From Eubacterium sp. (lineage in GTDB: Bacteria; Bacillota; Clostridia; Lachnospirales; Lachnospiraceae): a DNA stretch of 6,809 nucleotides. A program made the translations under genes and the position numbers. The notes beneath the pieces are model-generated. The model was not told where the DNA came from, made no database searches, and saw only the letters and a program-made list of their open reading frames with translations. Shown here one piece after another: positions 1 through 6,288 of the stretch. The first letter of the stretch is position 1, and each line of letters opens with the position of its first letter. The DNA is taken from the NCBI GenBank assembly GCA_024697885.1, contig JAILSA010000054.1, forward strand, positions 1 to 6,809, read 5' to 3'.

Positions 1-869
1 CAACAAGCAATACAGAGCAGCTTGTGTGGGCTTCCTCTAATGAGGGTGTAGCTACCGTTACCAGTGCAGGTAAGGTAGTAGCAGTGGCCAAGGGAACAAC
101 CAAGATTACTTGTAGCAACTTCCAGGGTAACATTGTAGCTACCTGTAATGTAAAGGTTATTACACCGGCAACATCTGTTGCATTGGATGCTAATACCAAG
201 ACCTTGGGCGTAGGCGAGACCTTTGACCTGACTTCTAGCTTTAATCCAGAGACAGCAGAGGAAGCAGTAAAATGGACCTCTTCCAATGAGACCGTTGCCA
301 GCGTTTCCTCTAGTGATGACAGCCAGACAAGCAACCAGCACAAGGCAACCATCAAGGGCTTAAAGGCAGGATCAGCCACCATTACAGTAACATCTGTGAC
401 AACAGGTAAAACTGCAAGATGCACAGTTAAGGTTGTAGAGAGCTCCACCTCCAATGGAACAGGAACCAACAGTGGAACTTCCTCCTCTTCCTCAAGTGCA
501 TCCAACACAAACTCTTCAAGTGCATCCAACGGAACTTCTTCAAGTAGTGCAAGTTCAAGTTCCACCGCATCCAACTCCACTGTGAGTCTGGCCAAGGTGA
601 AATTGAAAAAGGCTAAGGCTAAGAAGGGCAAAAAAGTATTGCTTCAGTGGAAGAAGGTATCCGGTGCCAGCAAGTATCAGGTTTCCTGTAGTATGAAAGC
701 AAACTTTGCCAAGGCTAAGAAAAAGACTACTAAGGGTCTTAAGCTCACTGTGAAGAAGCTGAAGAAAAAGAAAAAATATTACTTCCGAGTTCGCGCTGTT
801 TCCACCTCAAATGGAAGCACCGTATATGGAGCTTGGAGTAATGTCAAGAAAGTTAAAGTAAAAAAATAA
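1..869 (+). CDS. C-terminal part of a BIG2 / fibronectin III-like surface protein (5' end outside window)
   Basis: The reading frame is open from the left edge (codons from base 3) to a TAA at 867-869, so this is the end of a larger protein. A GTG at 24 is only an internal valine. Visible parts in order: the end of one BIG2-type Ig-like repeat (to about 160, with the typical WASSNEGVATV and AGKVVAVAKGTTKIT strings); a second complete BIG2 repeat (about 162-434, with VKWTSSNETVASV and GLKAGSATITV); a Ser/Thr/Asn-rich linker (about 438-590); and an Fn3-like domain (about 591-866, with WKKVSGASKYQV and KKYYFRVRAV). The last domain is extremely rich in lysine. BIG2 domains occur in bacterial adhesins and cell-wall proteins, so an extracellular location is inferred; the signal peptide would lie outside the window. 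There is no LPXTG motif or C-terminal membrane anchor, and binding partner and function are unknown. It is functionally unrelated to the trp genes that follow. Confidence 0.85.
   Translation, partial: TSNTEQLVWASSNEGVATVTSAGKVVAVAKGTTKITCSNFQGNIVATCNVKVITPATSVALDANTKTLGVGETFDLTSSFNPETAEEAVKWTSSNETVASVSSSDDSQTSNQHKATIKGLKAGSATITVTSVTTGKTARCTVKVVESSTSNGTGTNSGTSSSSSSASNTNSSSASNGTSSSSASSSSTASNSTVSLAKVKLKKAKAKKGKKVLLQWKKVSGASKYQVSCSMKANFAKAKKKTTKGLKLTVKKLKKKKKYYFRVRAVSTSNGSTVYGAWSNVKKVKVKK
438..590 (+). repeat. Low-complexity Ser/Thr/Asn linker with short direct repeats
   Basis: This stretch encodes about 50 residues that are almost only Ser, Thr, Asn, Gly and Ala, joining the second BIG2 repeat to the Fn3-like domain. 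At DNA level the 15-mer TCAAGTGCATCCAAC occurs exactly at 492-506 and 516-530, a 24-base period, and looser TCAAGT and TCCAAC copies follow to about 574. Such linkers are probably flexible spacers, possibly glycosylated. The repetitive DNA is a plausible site of slippage-driven length variation; that is inference. Confidence 0.7.
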
Positions 870-877
870 TTGACATT
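840..877. repeat. 8-bp inverted repeat spanning the end of the surface gene and the trp -35 box
   Basis: AATGTCAA at 840-847 is the exact reverse complement of TTGACATT at 870-877, with 22 A-rich bases between. The left arm lies in the last codons of the surface-protein gene and the right arm contains the -35 hexamer of the trp promoter. It could be a protein-binding operator, a weak AU-rich hairpin at the end of the upstream transcript, or chance. It is not followed by a convincing U-tract, so it is not called a terminator. Confidence 0.3.
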
Positions 878-897
878 TAGGATTTTCCAGGTATAAT
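870..897 (+). promoter_or_regulatory. Predicted sigma-A-type promoter of the trp operon
   Basis: A perfect -35 hexamer TTGACA (870-875) and a perfect -10 hexamer TATAAT (892-897) are separated by 16 bases, one shorter than the ideal 17. There is no TG extension before the -10 box. Transcription would be expected to begin near 903-906, about 20 bases before the first T-box helix, which fits a dedicated promoter for the leader and operon. The -35 box begins at the base after the stop codon of the upstream gene. Confidence 0.85.
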
Positions 898-1127
898 TAA
901 ACCTAGTGAATATATTTTAAACCGTTGACCGAGAGAAGTAGGTACCGGATTCGTTTTCAGAGAGTCGCTGGTTGCTGTGAAGCGATAACGAGATGGTATT
1001 GAATGGACTCGGGAGGGCAGCTTGAAATCCTAAGGAGAGTAGACGCTGACGGAGACCAACACCGTTACAAGTTGGAGTGTATGTTAGTACATGTTGAGAG
1101 GTTCGTACTAGAGATAGGCGAACAAGC

Positions 1128-1165
1128 AGGGTGGTACCGCAGGAGAATTTACAGCTCTTGTCCCT
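1128..1165 (+). promoter_or_regulatory. T-box antiterminator element
   Basis: AGGG 1128-1131 pairs with CCCT 1162-1165. A seven-base bulge TGGTACC (1132-1138) carries the TGGT that pairs with the 3' acceptor end of uncharged tRNA. GCAGGAG 1139-1145 then pairs with CTCTTGT 1155-1161, including two G-U pairs, closing a nine-base loop. The 3' half of this helix is also the 5' arm of the terminator, so the two folds exclude each other. Confidence 0.92.
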
Positions 1166-1199
1166 TTCCTCATAGGAGGATTGGGGCAGGAGCTTTTTT
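1153..1199 (+). terminator. Intrinsic terminator of the trp T-box leader
   Basis: AGCTCTTGTCCC (1153-1164) pairs with GGGGCAGGAGCT (1183-1194) with a few G-U wobbles. An inner helix TCCTC (1167-1171) with GAGGA (1176-1180) has loop ATAG, and a run of six T ends the hairpin (1194-1199). It should form when charged tRNA-Trp occupies Stem I and stop transcription 57 bases before trpE. Bases 1155-1165 are shared with the antiterminator. As no other clear terminator is seen before it, it may also stop readthrough from the surface-protein gene. Confidence 0.94.
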
Positions 1200-1255
1200 A
1201 ATACTCGAAAAACTCTCATGCCTTGTGCTGACCAAGGAAGAATGGAGGAATCAAA

Positions 1256-2719
1256 ATGAAACCAAGAATGGAAGAATTAAAAGATTTCATGGGCCAATAT
1301 GACATTTGTCCCATTCAGGAAGAAATCTACGCCGATGTGATCACACCCATTTATCTCTTGCGCAAAATTGCAGCCTGCAAGAAGAATTACTATCTTCTTG
1401 AGAGCGTAGAGGGAGGGGAAAAATGGGGTCGTTATTCCTTTATCGGCTATGACCCAGTCATGAGAGTGACCTGTAAGGAAGACAAGGTATGTATTCGAAG
1501 GGGTCAGGATACAGAGACCATAGAAACCAAGGATTCTCTGGCAGTGATTAGAGATCTTCTAAAGGACTACAGGGCTCCCAAAGTTGAGGGGATGCCACCC
1601 TTTGCCGGAGGCTTTGTAGGATATTTTGCCTATGCTATGATCGCCCACGCTGAGCCAAAGCTCAAGCTCAAGAGAGGGGATTTTGCAGACTATGACCTCA
1701 TGCTTTTTGACAAGGTAATTGCCTATGACCACTTGAAGCAAAAGATTGTGATTGTGGCTAATGTGAGATTAAATGACAAATTAGAAGAAAATTATGCCAA
1801 GGCAAAGGCGGATATCAAGGGAATTATTTCTCTGATTCGCGACAATGCACCTCTTGTGGAAGATAAGGTTTATGACAAGGTAAACTTCCAGTCCAACGAG
1901 ACGGAGGAAGAGTATGCCAAGCTGGTGGAAAAAACCAGAGATTATATATACGATGGAGATATTTTCCAGGCAGTTATTTCCAGACAGTTTGTATCCCCAT
2001 ATGAGGGCAGTCTCATTAACCCTTACCGGGTTTTGAGAACCACCAACCCATCCCCATATATGGTTTATATGAATATGGAGGATGTGGAGATTATGTCCAC
2101 TTCCCCTGAAACCTTGGTGAGATTACAAGATGGTCGCCTGGTCACCTTCCCAGTGGCGGGATCAAGGCCTAGAGGGGCCACAGAGGAAGAGGATTTGGCC
2201 CTGGTGAATGATTTAATGTCAGATGCCAAGGAACTCTCAGAGCACAACATGTTAGTGGACTTAGGAAGAAATGATTTGGGTAGAATCTCAGAGTTTGGTT
2301 CTGTGGAGGTTACCAAGTACCAGATGATTCACAAGTACTCCAAGATCATGCACATTTGCTCCCAGGTGGAGAGTCAAATCAGCGAGGGCAAGGATGCCCT
2401 AGATGCCATTAAGTCCGTTTTGCCTGCAGGAACCCTATCCGGTGCCCCCAAAATCAGAGCCTGTGAAATCATTGATGAGTTGGAAAAAGAGCCCCGGGGA
2501 ATTTACGGAGGTGCTCTTGGATACATTGATTTTAGCGGAAACCTGGATACCTGTATCGCCATCCGCATGGCCGTCAAGAAAAATGACAAGGTCTATGTTC
2601 AGGCGGGAGGAGGAATTGTGGCAGATTCAAAGGCCCACAACGAGTACATGGAATCCTACAACAAGGCCAAGGCAGTAATGCTTGCCATTGAAAATGCAAA
2701 GGAGGCGGTGCAGCCATGA
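1256..2719 (+). CDS. trpE: Anthranilate synthase component I (aminase subunit)
   Basis: TrpE converts chorismate and ammonia, supplied by TrpG, to anthranilate and pyruvate, the first committed step of tryptophan synthesis in the cytosol. The 487-residue length is normal. The N-terminal part carries the tryptophan feedback-site motif LLES (47-50) followed by GRYSF (58-62). The C-terminal chorismate-binding domain has PVAGSRPRG (299-307), HNMLVDLGRND (330-340), PAGTLSGAPK (390-399) and QAGGGIVADS (449-458). Alanine in PVAGS, where aminodeoxychorismate synthases (PabB) typically have lysine in PIKGT, favours TrpE over PabB, as does the operon context. The ATG at 1256 is chosen because GGAGG (1244-1248) lies 7 bases upstream. 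It is the first gene behind the T-box, and its stop overlaps the trpG start as ATGA, suggesting translational coupling of the two subunits. It contains one tryptophan only, W57, next to the feedback motif. Confidence 0.98.
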   Translation: MKPRMEELKDFMGQYDICPIQEEIYADVITPIYLLRKIAACKKNYYLLESVEGGEKWGRYSFIGYDPVMRVTCKEDKVCIRRGQDTETIETKDSLAVIRDLLKDYRAPKVEGMPPFAGGFVGYFAYAMIAHAEPKLKLKRGDFADYDLMLFDKVIAYDHLKQKIVIVANVRLNDKLEENYAKAKADIKGIISLIRDNAPLVEDKVYDKVNFQSNETEEEYAKLVEKTRDYIYDGDIFQAVISRQFVSPYEGSLINPYRVLRTTNPSPYMVYMNMEDVEIMSTSPETLVRLQDGRLVTFPVAGSRPRGATEEEDLALVNDLMSDAKELSEHNMLVDLGRNDLGRISEFGSVEVTKYQMIHKYSKIMHICSQVESQISEGKDALDAIKSVLPAGTLSGAPKIRACEIIDELEKEPRGIYGGALGYIDFSGNLDTCIAIRMAVKKNDKVYVQAGGGIVADSKAHNEYMESYNKAKAVMLAIENAKEAVQP

Positions 2720-3285
2720 TTTTATTGATTGACAATTACGACAGCTTTTCCTACAACCTCTTTCAATTTTTTGGGAGCCTGACACCGGACATTATGGTCA
2801 TTCGAAATGACGAGATGACTGTGGCGGAGATTGAGGCCCTGGCACCAAGCCATATTGTTCTGTCACCGGGACCTGGCTATCCAGGGGATGCCGGCGTCTG
2901 TGAAGACGTGGTAAGGGGCCTGGGTGGCAAAATTCCAATCCTGGGAGTGTGTTTGGGCCACCAGGGGATCTGCGAGGTCTACGGAGCCAAAATCAAGCAT
3001 GCCAAGCAGCTTATGCACGGCAAGCAGAGTCGGGTAAAAATTGACAACAGCCAGCCGATTTTTCAGGGCCTGCCAGAGGAGATTCACGTGGCCAGATACC
3101 ACTCCCTGATTGCAGACATAGATACCATTCCTCAGGAACTTCAGGTGATTTCCACAGACGAGAACAATGAGGTTATGGCGGTGAAGCACAGAGACTATGA
3201 GATTTACGGATTACAATTTCATCCGGAGTCAATTTTGACCCCAGATGGCATGAAACTTATAGAAAATTTTTTGAAGATTAAATAA
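2716..3285 (+). CDS. trpG: Anthranilate synthase component II (glutamine amidotransferase)
   Basis: TrpG hydrolyses glutamine and passes ammonia to TrpE for anthranilate formation. At 189 residues it is a standalone class I (triad) amidotransferase, not fused to TrpD as in enterobacteria. Visible features are the N-terminal LLIDNYDSFSYN, the oxyanion-region LSPGPGYP (49-56), the nucleophile Cys79 in GVCLGHQ, HGKQ (101-104), and the His169/Glu171 pair in FHPES. The start ATG overlaps the trpE stop by 4 bases and has AAGGAGG (2699-2705) 10 bases upstream inside trpE. In many Firmicutes one TrpG-type protein also serves PabB in folate synthesis (PabA role); the sequence cannot show whether that applies here, but location in the trp operon supports the trp role. 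Confidence 0.97.
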   Translation: MILLIDNYDSFSYNLFQFFGSLTPDIMVIRNDEMTVAEIEALAPSHIVLSPGPGYPGDAGVCEDVVRGLGGKIPILGVCLGHQGICEVYGAKIKHAKQLMHGKQSRVKIDNSQPIFQGLPEEIHVARYHSLIADIDTIPQELQVISTDENNEVMAVKHRDYEIYGLQFHPESILTPDGMKLIENFLKIK

Positions 3286-3301
3286 AACGGAGGATGATAA
3301 A

Positions 3302-4309
3302 ATGATTCAGGAAGCAATTCACAAGGTAATTAACAGTCAGGATTTGACTTATGAAGAGATGCTAGAGACTATGCAGGAGATTATGACAGGCGAGGCGAGC
3401 CCAATCCAGATGGCAACCTTCTTGACTGCCCTGCGCATGAAGGGAGAGACTGTAACAGAGATCACTGCCTCTGCAGAGGGCATGAGAAGTGTGGGAACCC
3501 ACCTTGATCCTGGAAAAACAGTAGTTGAGATCGTGGGAACTGGCGGAGACGAGGTGGGAACCTTTAACATTTCCACCACATCAGCCTTTGTAGTAGCTGC
3601 AGCGGGTGTTCCTGTGGCAAAGCACGGCAACCGTTCGGTGTCCTCCAAATCTGGTGCGGCAGACATTTTGGAGTCTCTGGGTGTGAAATTGGCCCTGGAG
3701 GTGGATGAGGCCAAGAGAGTCTTAGACGAGACAGACATGGTATTTTTGTTCGCCCAGAAATATCACACAGCCATGAAAAATGTGGGACCAGTTCGCGCAG
3801 GCATGAAGGAGAGAACCGTATTTAACATTTTGGGACCACTCACCAACCCTGCCAACGCTACCCGCCAGCTCTTAGGTGTTTATGACATCGGTCTTGTGGA
3901 GGTTTTGGCCCAGGTAATGATGAACCTGGGGGTAGAAAACGGTTTTTCCGTTTGTGGTTCCGGCCTGGACGAAATTACAGTTCACGGTGTCACCCACTGC
4001 TGCGAAATCCGCAACGGACAGCTTAAGTCCTATGATATTACACCAGAGCAGTTTGGCTTAAAGACCTATCCACTAGAGGAAATTTTGGGTGGAAGCCCTG
4101 AGGAAAATGCCCAGATCACAAAGGACATTTTGTCAGGAAAAATCACAGGAGCCAAGAGAGACATTGTTCTTATGAACGCAGGAGCTGCCATTTACCTTGG
4201 CATCGACGGCATCAGCCTGGAAGAGGGTATTAAAAAGGCGGCAGAAGTGATTGATTCCGGTGCGGCCTACAAGAAGATGGAAGAGTTTGTGGCAGCTACC
4301 AATAAATAG
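3302..4309 (+). CDS. trpD: Anthranilate phosphoribosyltransferase
   Basis: TrpD transfers the phosphoribosyl group of PRPP to anthranilate, giving N-(5-phosphoribosyl)-anthranilate. The 335 residues match the usual length of the standalone enzyme. An N-terminal helical domain (about 1-70) precedes the PRPP-binding GTGGD (79-83), KHGNRSVSSKSG (107-118), the anthranilate-site Arg165 in GPVRAG, the FNILGPLTNP block (174-183), and the metal-binding Asp223-Glu224 pair in GLDE. The segment GMKERT (167-172), after Arg165, differs from the ELGIRT-like sequence usual there; the catalytic positions are intact, so activity is expected. CGGAGG (3288-3293) lies 8 bases before the ATG. It follows trpG after 16 bases with no promoter or terminator seen. 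The product should go to a TrpF isomerase, which is not encoded in the window. Confidence 0.97.
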   Translation: MIQEAIHKVINSQDLTYEEMLETMQEIMTGEASPIQMATFLTALRMKGETVTEITASAEGMRSVGTHLDPGKTVVEIVGTGGDEVGTFNISTTSAFVVAAAGVPVAKHGNRSVSSKSGAADILESLGVKLALEVDEAKRVLDETDMVFLFAQKYHTAMKNVGPVRAGMKERTVFNILGPLTNPANATRQLLGVYDIGLVEVLAQVMMNLGVENGFSVCGSGLDEITVHGVTHCCEIRNGQLKSYDITPEQFGLKTYPLEEILGGSPEENAQITKDILSGKITGAKRDIVLMNAGAAIYLGIDGISLEEGIKKAAEVIDSGAAYKKMEEFVAATNK

Positions 4310-4312
4310 GAG
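4308..4312 (+). promoter_or_regulatory. trpC ribosome binding site overlapping the trpD stop codon
   Basis: AGGAG at 4308-4312 shares its first two bases with the TAG stop of trpD (4307-4309) and lies 6 bases before the trpC ATG. A ribosome terminating on trpD would cover this site, so trpC initiation is probably coupled to trpD translation. Confidence 0.75.
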
Positions 4313-4318
4313 ATTAGC

Positions 4319-5101
4319 ATGATTTTAGATGAAATTGCAGCAAAGACGAGAATTCGCGTGGAGAGGGAAAAGGAAAAAGTTTCTCTAGAGGAAATGAAGG
4401 AGAAGGCCCTATCCTGTAAGCTTGACACAGGTTTTCCCTTTGAGAAAAGACTGGCAAGTCCAGGCATCACCTTTATTTGTGAGGTAAAAAAGGCTTCCCC
4501 TTCTAAGGGAGTTATTGCAGAGGACTTTGATTACCTGGCCATTGCCAGGGAATATGACCGGGCAGGGGCAGATGCCATGTCCATCCTCACAGAGCCGGAT
4601 TACTTTATGGGAAGCATTGACTACCTAGAGGAAATTGCCGGGGAAGTAAAGGACATTCCTCTTTTGCGCAAGGATTTTACAGTAGATGAATATATGATTT
4701 ACCAGGCCAAGGTGGCAGGGGCATCAGTGGTGCTTCTCATCTGTGCCCTCCTAGATGAAGATACGATTCGTAACTACATTAAAATCTGCGACCAATTGGG
4801 GCTTTCCGCCCTGGTAGAGGCCCATGACGGGGAGGAAATCAAGATGGCCATAGCCGCAGGGGCCCGGATTATCGGAGTTAACAATCGAAACCTGAAAGAT
4901 TTTACAGTGGATATCCACAACGGAATCCGTCTCAGGTCCCAGGTGCCAGACCATATTTATTTTGTTGCAGAAAGTGGTATCAAAACACGCCAAGATATAG
5001 TAGAATTGGAAAATGGTAAGGTCAATGCCGTTTTAATTGGCGAGACCTTTATGAGAAGTCAGGACAAAAAGGCAATGCTTGCCGAACTAAAAGGAGAGTA
5101 A
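4319..5101 (+). CDS. trpC: Indole-3-glycerol phosphate synthase
   Basis: TrpC closes the ring of CdRP (the product of TrpF) to indole-3-glycerol phosphate with loss of CO2 and water. The 260 residues form a single beta/alpha barrel of monofunctional length; there is no C-terminal PRAI domain as in the enterobacterial TrpC-F fusion. Residues matching the active site known from the archaeal Sulfolobus enzyme are all present: Glu55 and Lys57 in [11 protein letters not shown], Lys118 in LLRKDF, Glu167 in ALVEAHD, Asn188 in IGVNNRN, and Glu218-Ser219 in VAESG. The C-terminal phosphate-binding strand is AVLIGETFM (237-245). It starts 9 bases after trpD, with a ribosome site overlapping the trpD stop, and ends 2 bases before trpB. 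Confidence 0.98.
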   Translation: MILDEIAAKTRIRVEREKEKVSLEEMKEKALSCKLDTGFPFEKRLASPGITFICEVKKASPSKGVIAEDFDYLAIAREYDRAGADAMSILTEPDYFMGSIDYLEEIAGEVKDIPLLRKDFTVDEYMIYQAKVAGASVVLLICALLDEDTIRNYIKICDQLGLSALVEAHDGEEIKMAIAAGARIIGVNNRNLKDFTVDIHNGIRLRSQVPDHIYFVAESGIKTRQDIVELENGKVNAVLIGETFMRSQDKKAMLAELKGE

Positions 5102-5103
5102 AA

Positions 5104-6288
5104 ATGTCAAACGGAAGATTTGGCGTTCACGGGGGTCAGTATATACCTGAGACCCTGATGAATGCGGTAATAGAATTAGAAGAGGCCTATGACCACTACA
5201 AAAAGGATCCAGAATTTATTAAGGAGTACAATGACCTCTTGAATGAATATGTAGGTCGTCCATCCAGACTCTATTATGCAAGCCATATGACAGAGGATTT
5301 GGGTGGTGCCAAAATCTACCTCAAGAGAGAGGACTTAAATCACACAGGCTCCCACAAGTTAAACAATGCCCTTGGCCAGGCTCTTTTGGCCAAGAAAATG
5401 GGAAAGACCAGAGTGATTGCAGAGACAGGAGCAGGCCAGCACGGCGTGGCCACAGCTACCGTGGCAGCCCTTCTGGGATTGGAGTGCGAGATTTACATGG
5501 GTAAGGTGGATACAGACCGCCAGGCCCTCAATGTATACCGTATGGAACTTTTGGGTGCCAAGGTTCACCCGGTAACCAGCGGAACCCAGACCCTTAAGGA
5601 CGCAGTCAATGAGACTTTGAGGGAGTGGACTAGAAGAATGGATGATACCCACTACATTATTGGTTCTGTTATGGGACCTCATCCATTCCCAACGATTGTC
5701 AGAGATTTTCAGGCAGTAATCAGCCGGGAAATCAAGTCTCAGATTTTGGAAAAGGAAGGAAGACTTCCAGATGTAGTCATGGCCTGTGTAGGTGGCGGAA
5801 GTAATGCCATCGGCAGCTTCTATGATTTTATTCCGGACAAGGAGGTTCGCCTGATTGGCTGCGAGGCGGCGGGACGAGGAGTCCACACCAAGGACACGGC
5901 GGCAACCATCGCCACAGGAAGTTTGGGAGTCTTCCACGGAATGAAATCCTATTTTTGCCAGGATGAGTACGGACAGATTGCCCCTGTATACTCTATTTCA
6001 GCAGGACTTGATTATCCGGGAATCGGACCGGAACACGCCAACCTCTACGACACCAAGAGAGCGGAGTATGTGTCTGTGACAGATGACGAGGCGGTAGAGG
6101 CCTTTGAGTACCTGTCACGCACGGAGGGAATTATTCCGGCCATTGAGAGTTCCCACGCCCTGGCCCATGCCATTAAGCTGGCGCCAACTATGAGCAAAGA
6201 TCAGATTTTGGTTGTCACAGTTTCCGGCCGAGGAGACAAGGATGTGGCAGCAATTGCAAGATATAGGGGGATTGACATCCATGAATAA
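5104..6288 (+). CDS. trpB: Tryptophan synthase beta chain
   Basis: TrpB joins indole, channelled from TrpA, with L-serine to make L-tryptophan using pyridoxal phosphate. The 394 residues and the start [16 protein letters not shown] (4-19) mark the standard TrpB1 type that works with TrpA, rather than the longer TrpB2 type. Lys85 in [10 protein letters not shown] is the expected PLP Schiff-base lysine, Glu107 in AETGAGQHG the catalytic glutamate, GGGSNA (230-235) the cofactor phosphate-binding loop, Asp302 in [12 protein letters not shown] a serine-site residue, and Ser374 in SGRGDKD faces the PLP ring nitrogen. AGGAG at 5092-5096, inside the end of trpC, sits 7 bases before the ATG and only 2 bases separate the genes, so coupled translation is likely. 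The common position of trpF, just before this gene, is empty. Confidence 0.98.
   Translation: MSNGRFGVHGGQYIPETLMNAVIELEEAYDHYKKDPEFIKEYNDLLNEYVGRPSRLYYASHMTEDLGGAKIYLKREDLNHTGSHKLNNALGQALLAKKMGKTRVIAETGAGQHGVATATVAALLGLECEIYMGKVDTDRQALNVYRMELLGAKVHPVTSGTQTLKDAVNETLREWTRRMDDTHYIIGSVMGPHPFPTIVRDFQAVISREIKSQILEKEGRLPDVVMACVGGGSNAIGSFYDFIPDKEVRLIGCEAAGRGVHTKDTAATIATGSLGVFHGMKSYFCQDEYGQIAPVYSISAGLDYPGIGPEHANLYDTKRAEYVSVTDDEAVEAFEYLSRTEGIIPAIESSHALAHAIKLAPTMSKDQILVVTVSGRGDKDVAAIARYRGIDIHE
6265..6270 (+). promoter_or_regulatory. Weak trpA ribosome binding site inside trpB
   Basis: AGGGGG at 6265-6270 is the only purine-rich tract before the trpA ATG, with a 10-base spacer. It matches the Shine-Dalgarno consensus less well than those of the other trp genes, which all contain GGAG. 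With the 8-base trpB-trpA overlap, this suggests trpA relies on reinitiation by ribosomes finishing trpB, which would help keep the two subunits in ratio. Confidence 0.55.

Larger units (their letters stand above)
926..1199 (+). promoter_or_regulatory. Tryptophan-specific T-box riboswitch leader of the trp operon
   Basis: The leader RNA binds tRNA-Trp and allows transcription into trpE only when that tRNA is uncharged. Stem I base: CCGAG 929-933 pairs with CTCGG 1008-1012. The specifier loop has AGTA 937-940 opposite GAA 1001-1003, followed by the specifier codon TGG 1004-1006 and a purine. Above it GGTACC 941-946 pairs with GGTATT 995-1000, TCGTT 951-955 with AACGA 987-991, and TCGCT 965-969 with AGCGA 981-985; the AGAGA motif (959-963) and GGTTG apical loop (970-974) are present. 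Stem II is CAGC 1018-1021 with GCTG 1045-1048, including an AGTA/GAA S-turn. A IIA/B pseudoknot fits ACGG 1049-1052 with CCGT 1062-1065 and CCAAC 1056-1060 with GTTGG 1071-1075. Stem III is GTTCG 1101-1105 with CGAAC 1119-1123. The T-box sequence is AGGGTGGTACCGCA at 1128-1141. TGG is the only Trp codon, matching the operon downstream. Confidence 0.96.

Noticed and set aside
24..26. GTG as the start codon of the surface-protein gene
   Set aside because: The frame is open to the left edge and the residues before it (TEQL) continue a BIG2 repeat, so it is an internal valine codon.
917..1219. 100-codon open frame on the - strand across the leader
   Set aside because: It lies antisense to the fully traceable T-box structure, resembles no protein family I know, and the structured RNA explains the sequence.
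1221..1237. Small hairpin CCTTG / CAAGG between the terminator and the trpE ribosome site
   Set aside because: Only 5 bp with a 7-base loop and it does not cover the Shine-Dalgarno sequence; too weak to call regulatory.
1242..1259. Five-codon frame ATG to TGA overlapping the trpE start, as a possible leader peptide
   Set aside because: It has no Trp codons, its purine tract (1234-1240) is only one base from the ATG, and its GGAGG is the trpE ribosome site. The T-box already provides attenuation.
1003..1302. 99-codon + strand frame from inside Stem I into trpE
   Set aside because: Its sequence is a translation of T-box elements (including the specifier, T-box sequence and terminator) and it runs out of frame into trpE.
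5359..5937. 192-codon - strand frame inside trpB, and similar - strand frames inside trpE, trpG, trpD, trpC and trpA
   Set aside because: All are antisense to strongly conserved enzymes, lack recognisable domains and their own ribosome sites, and are shadows of the codon bias of the real genes.
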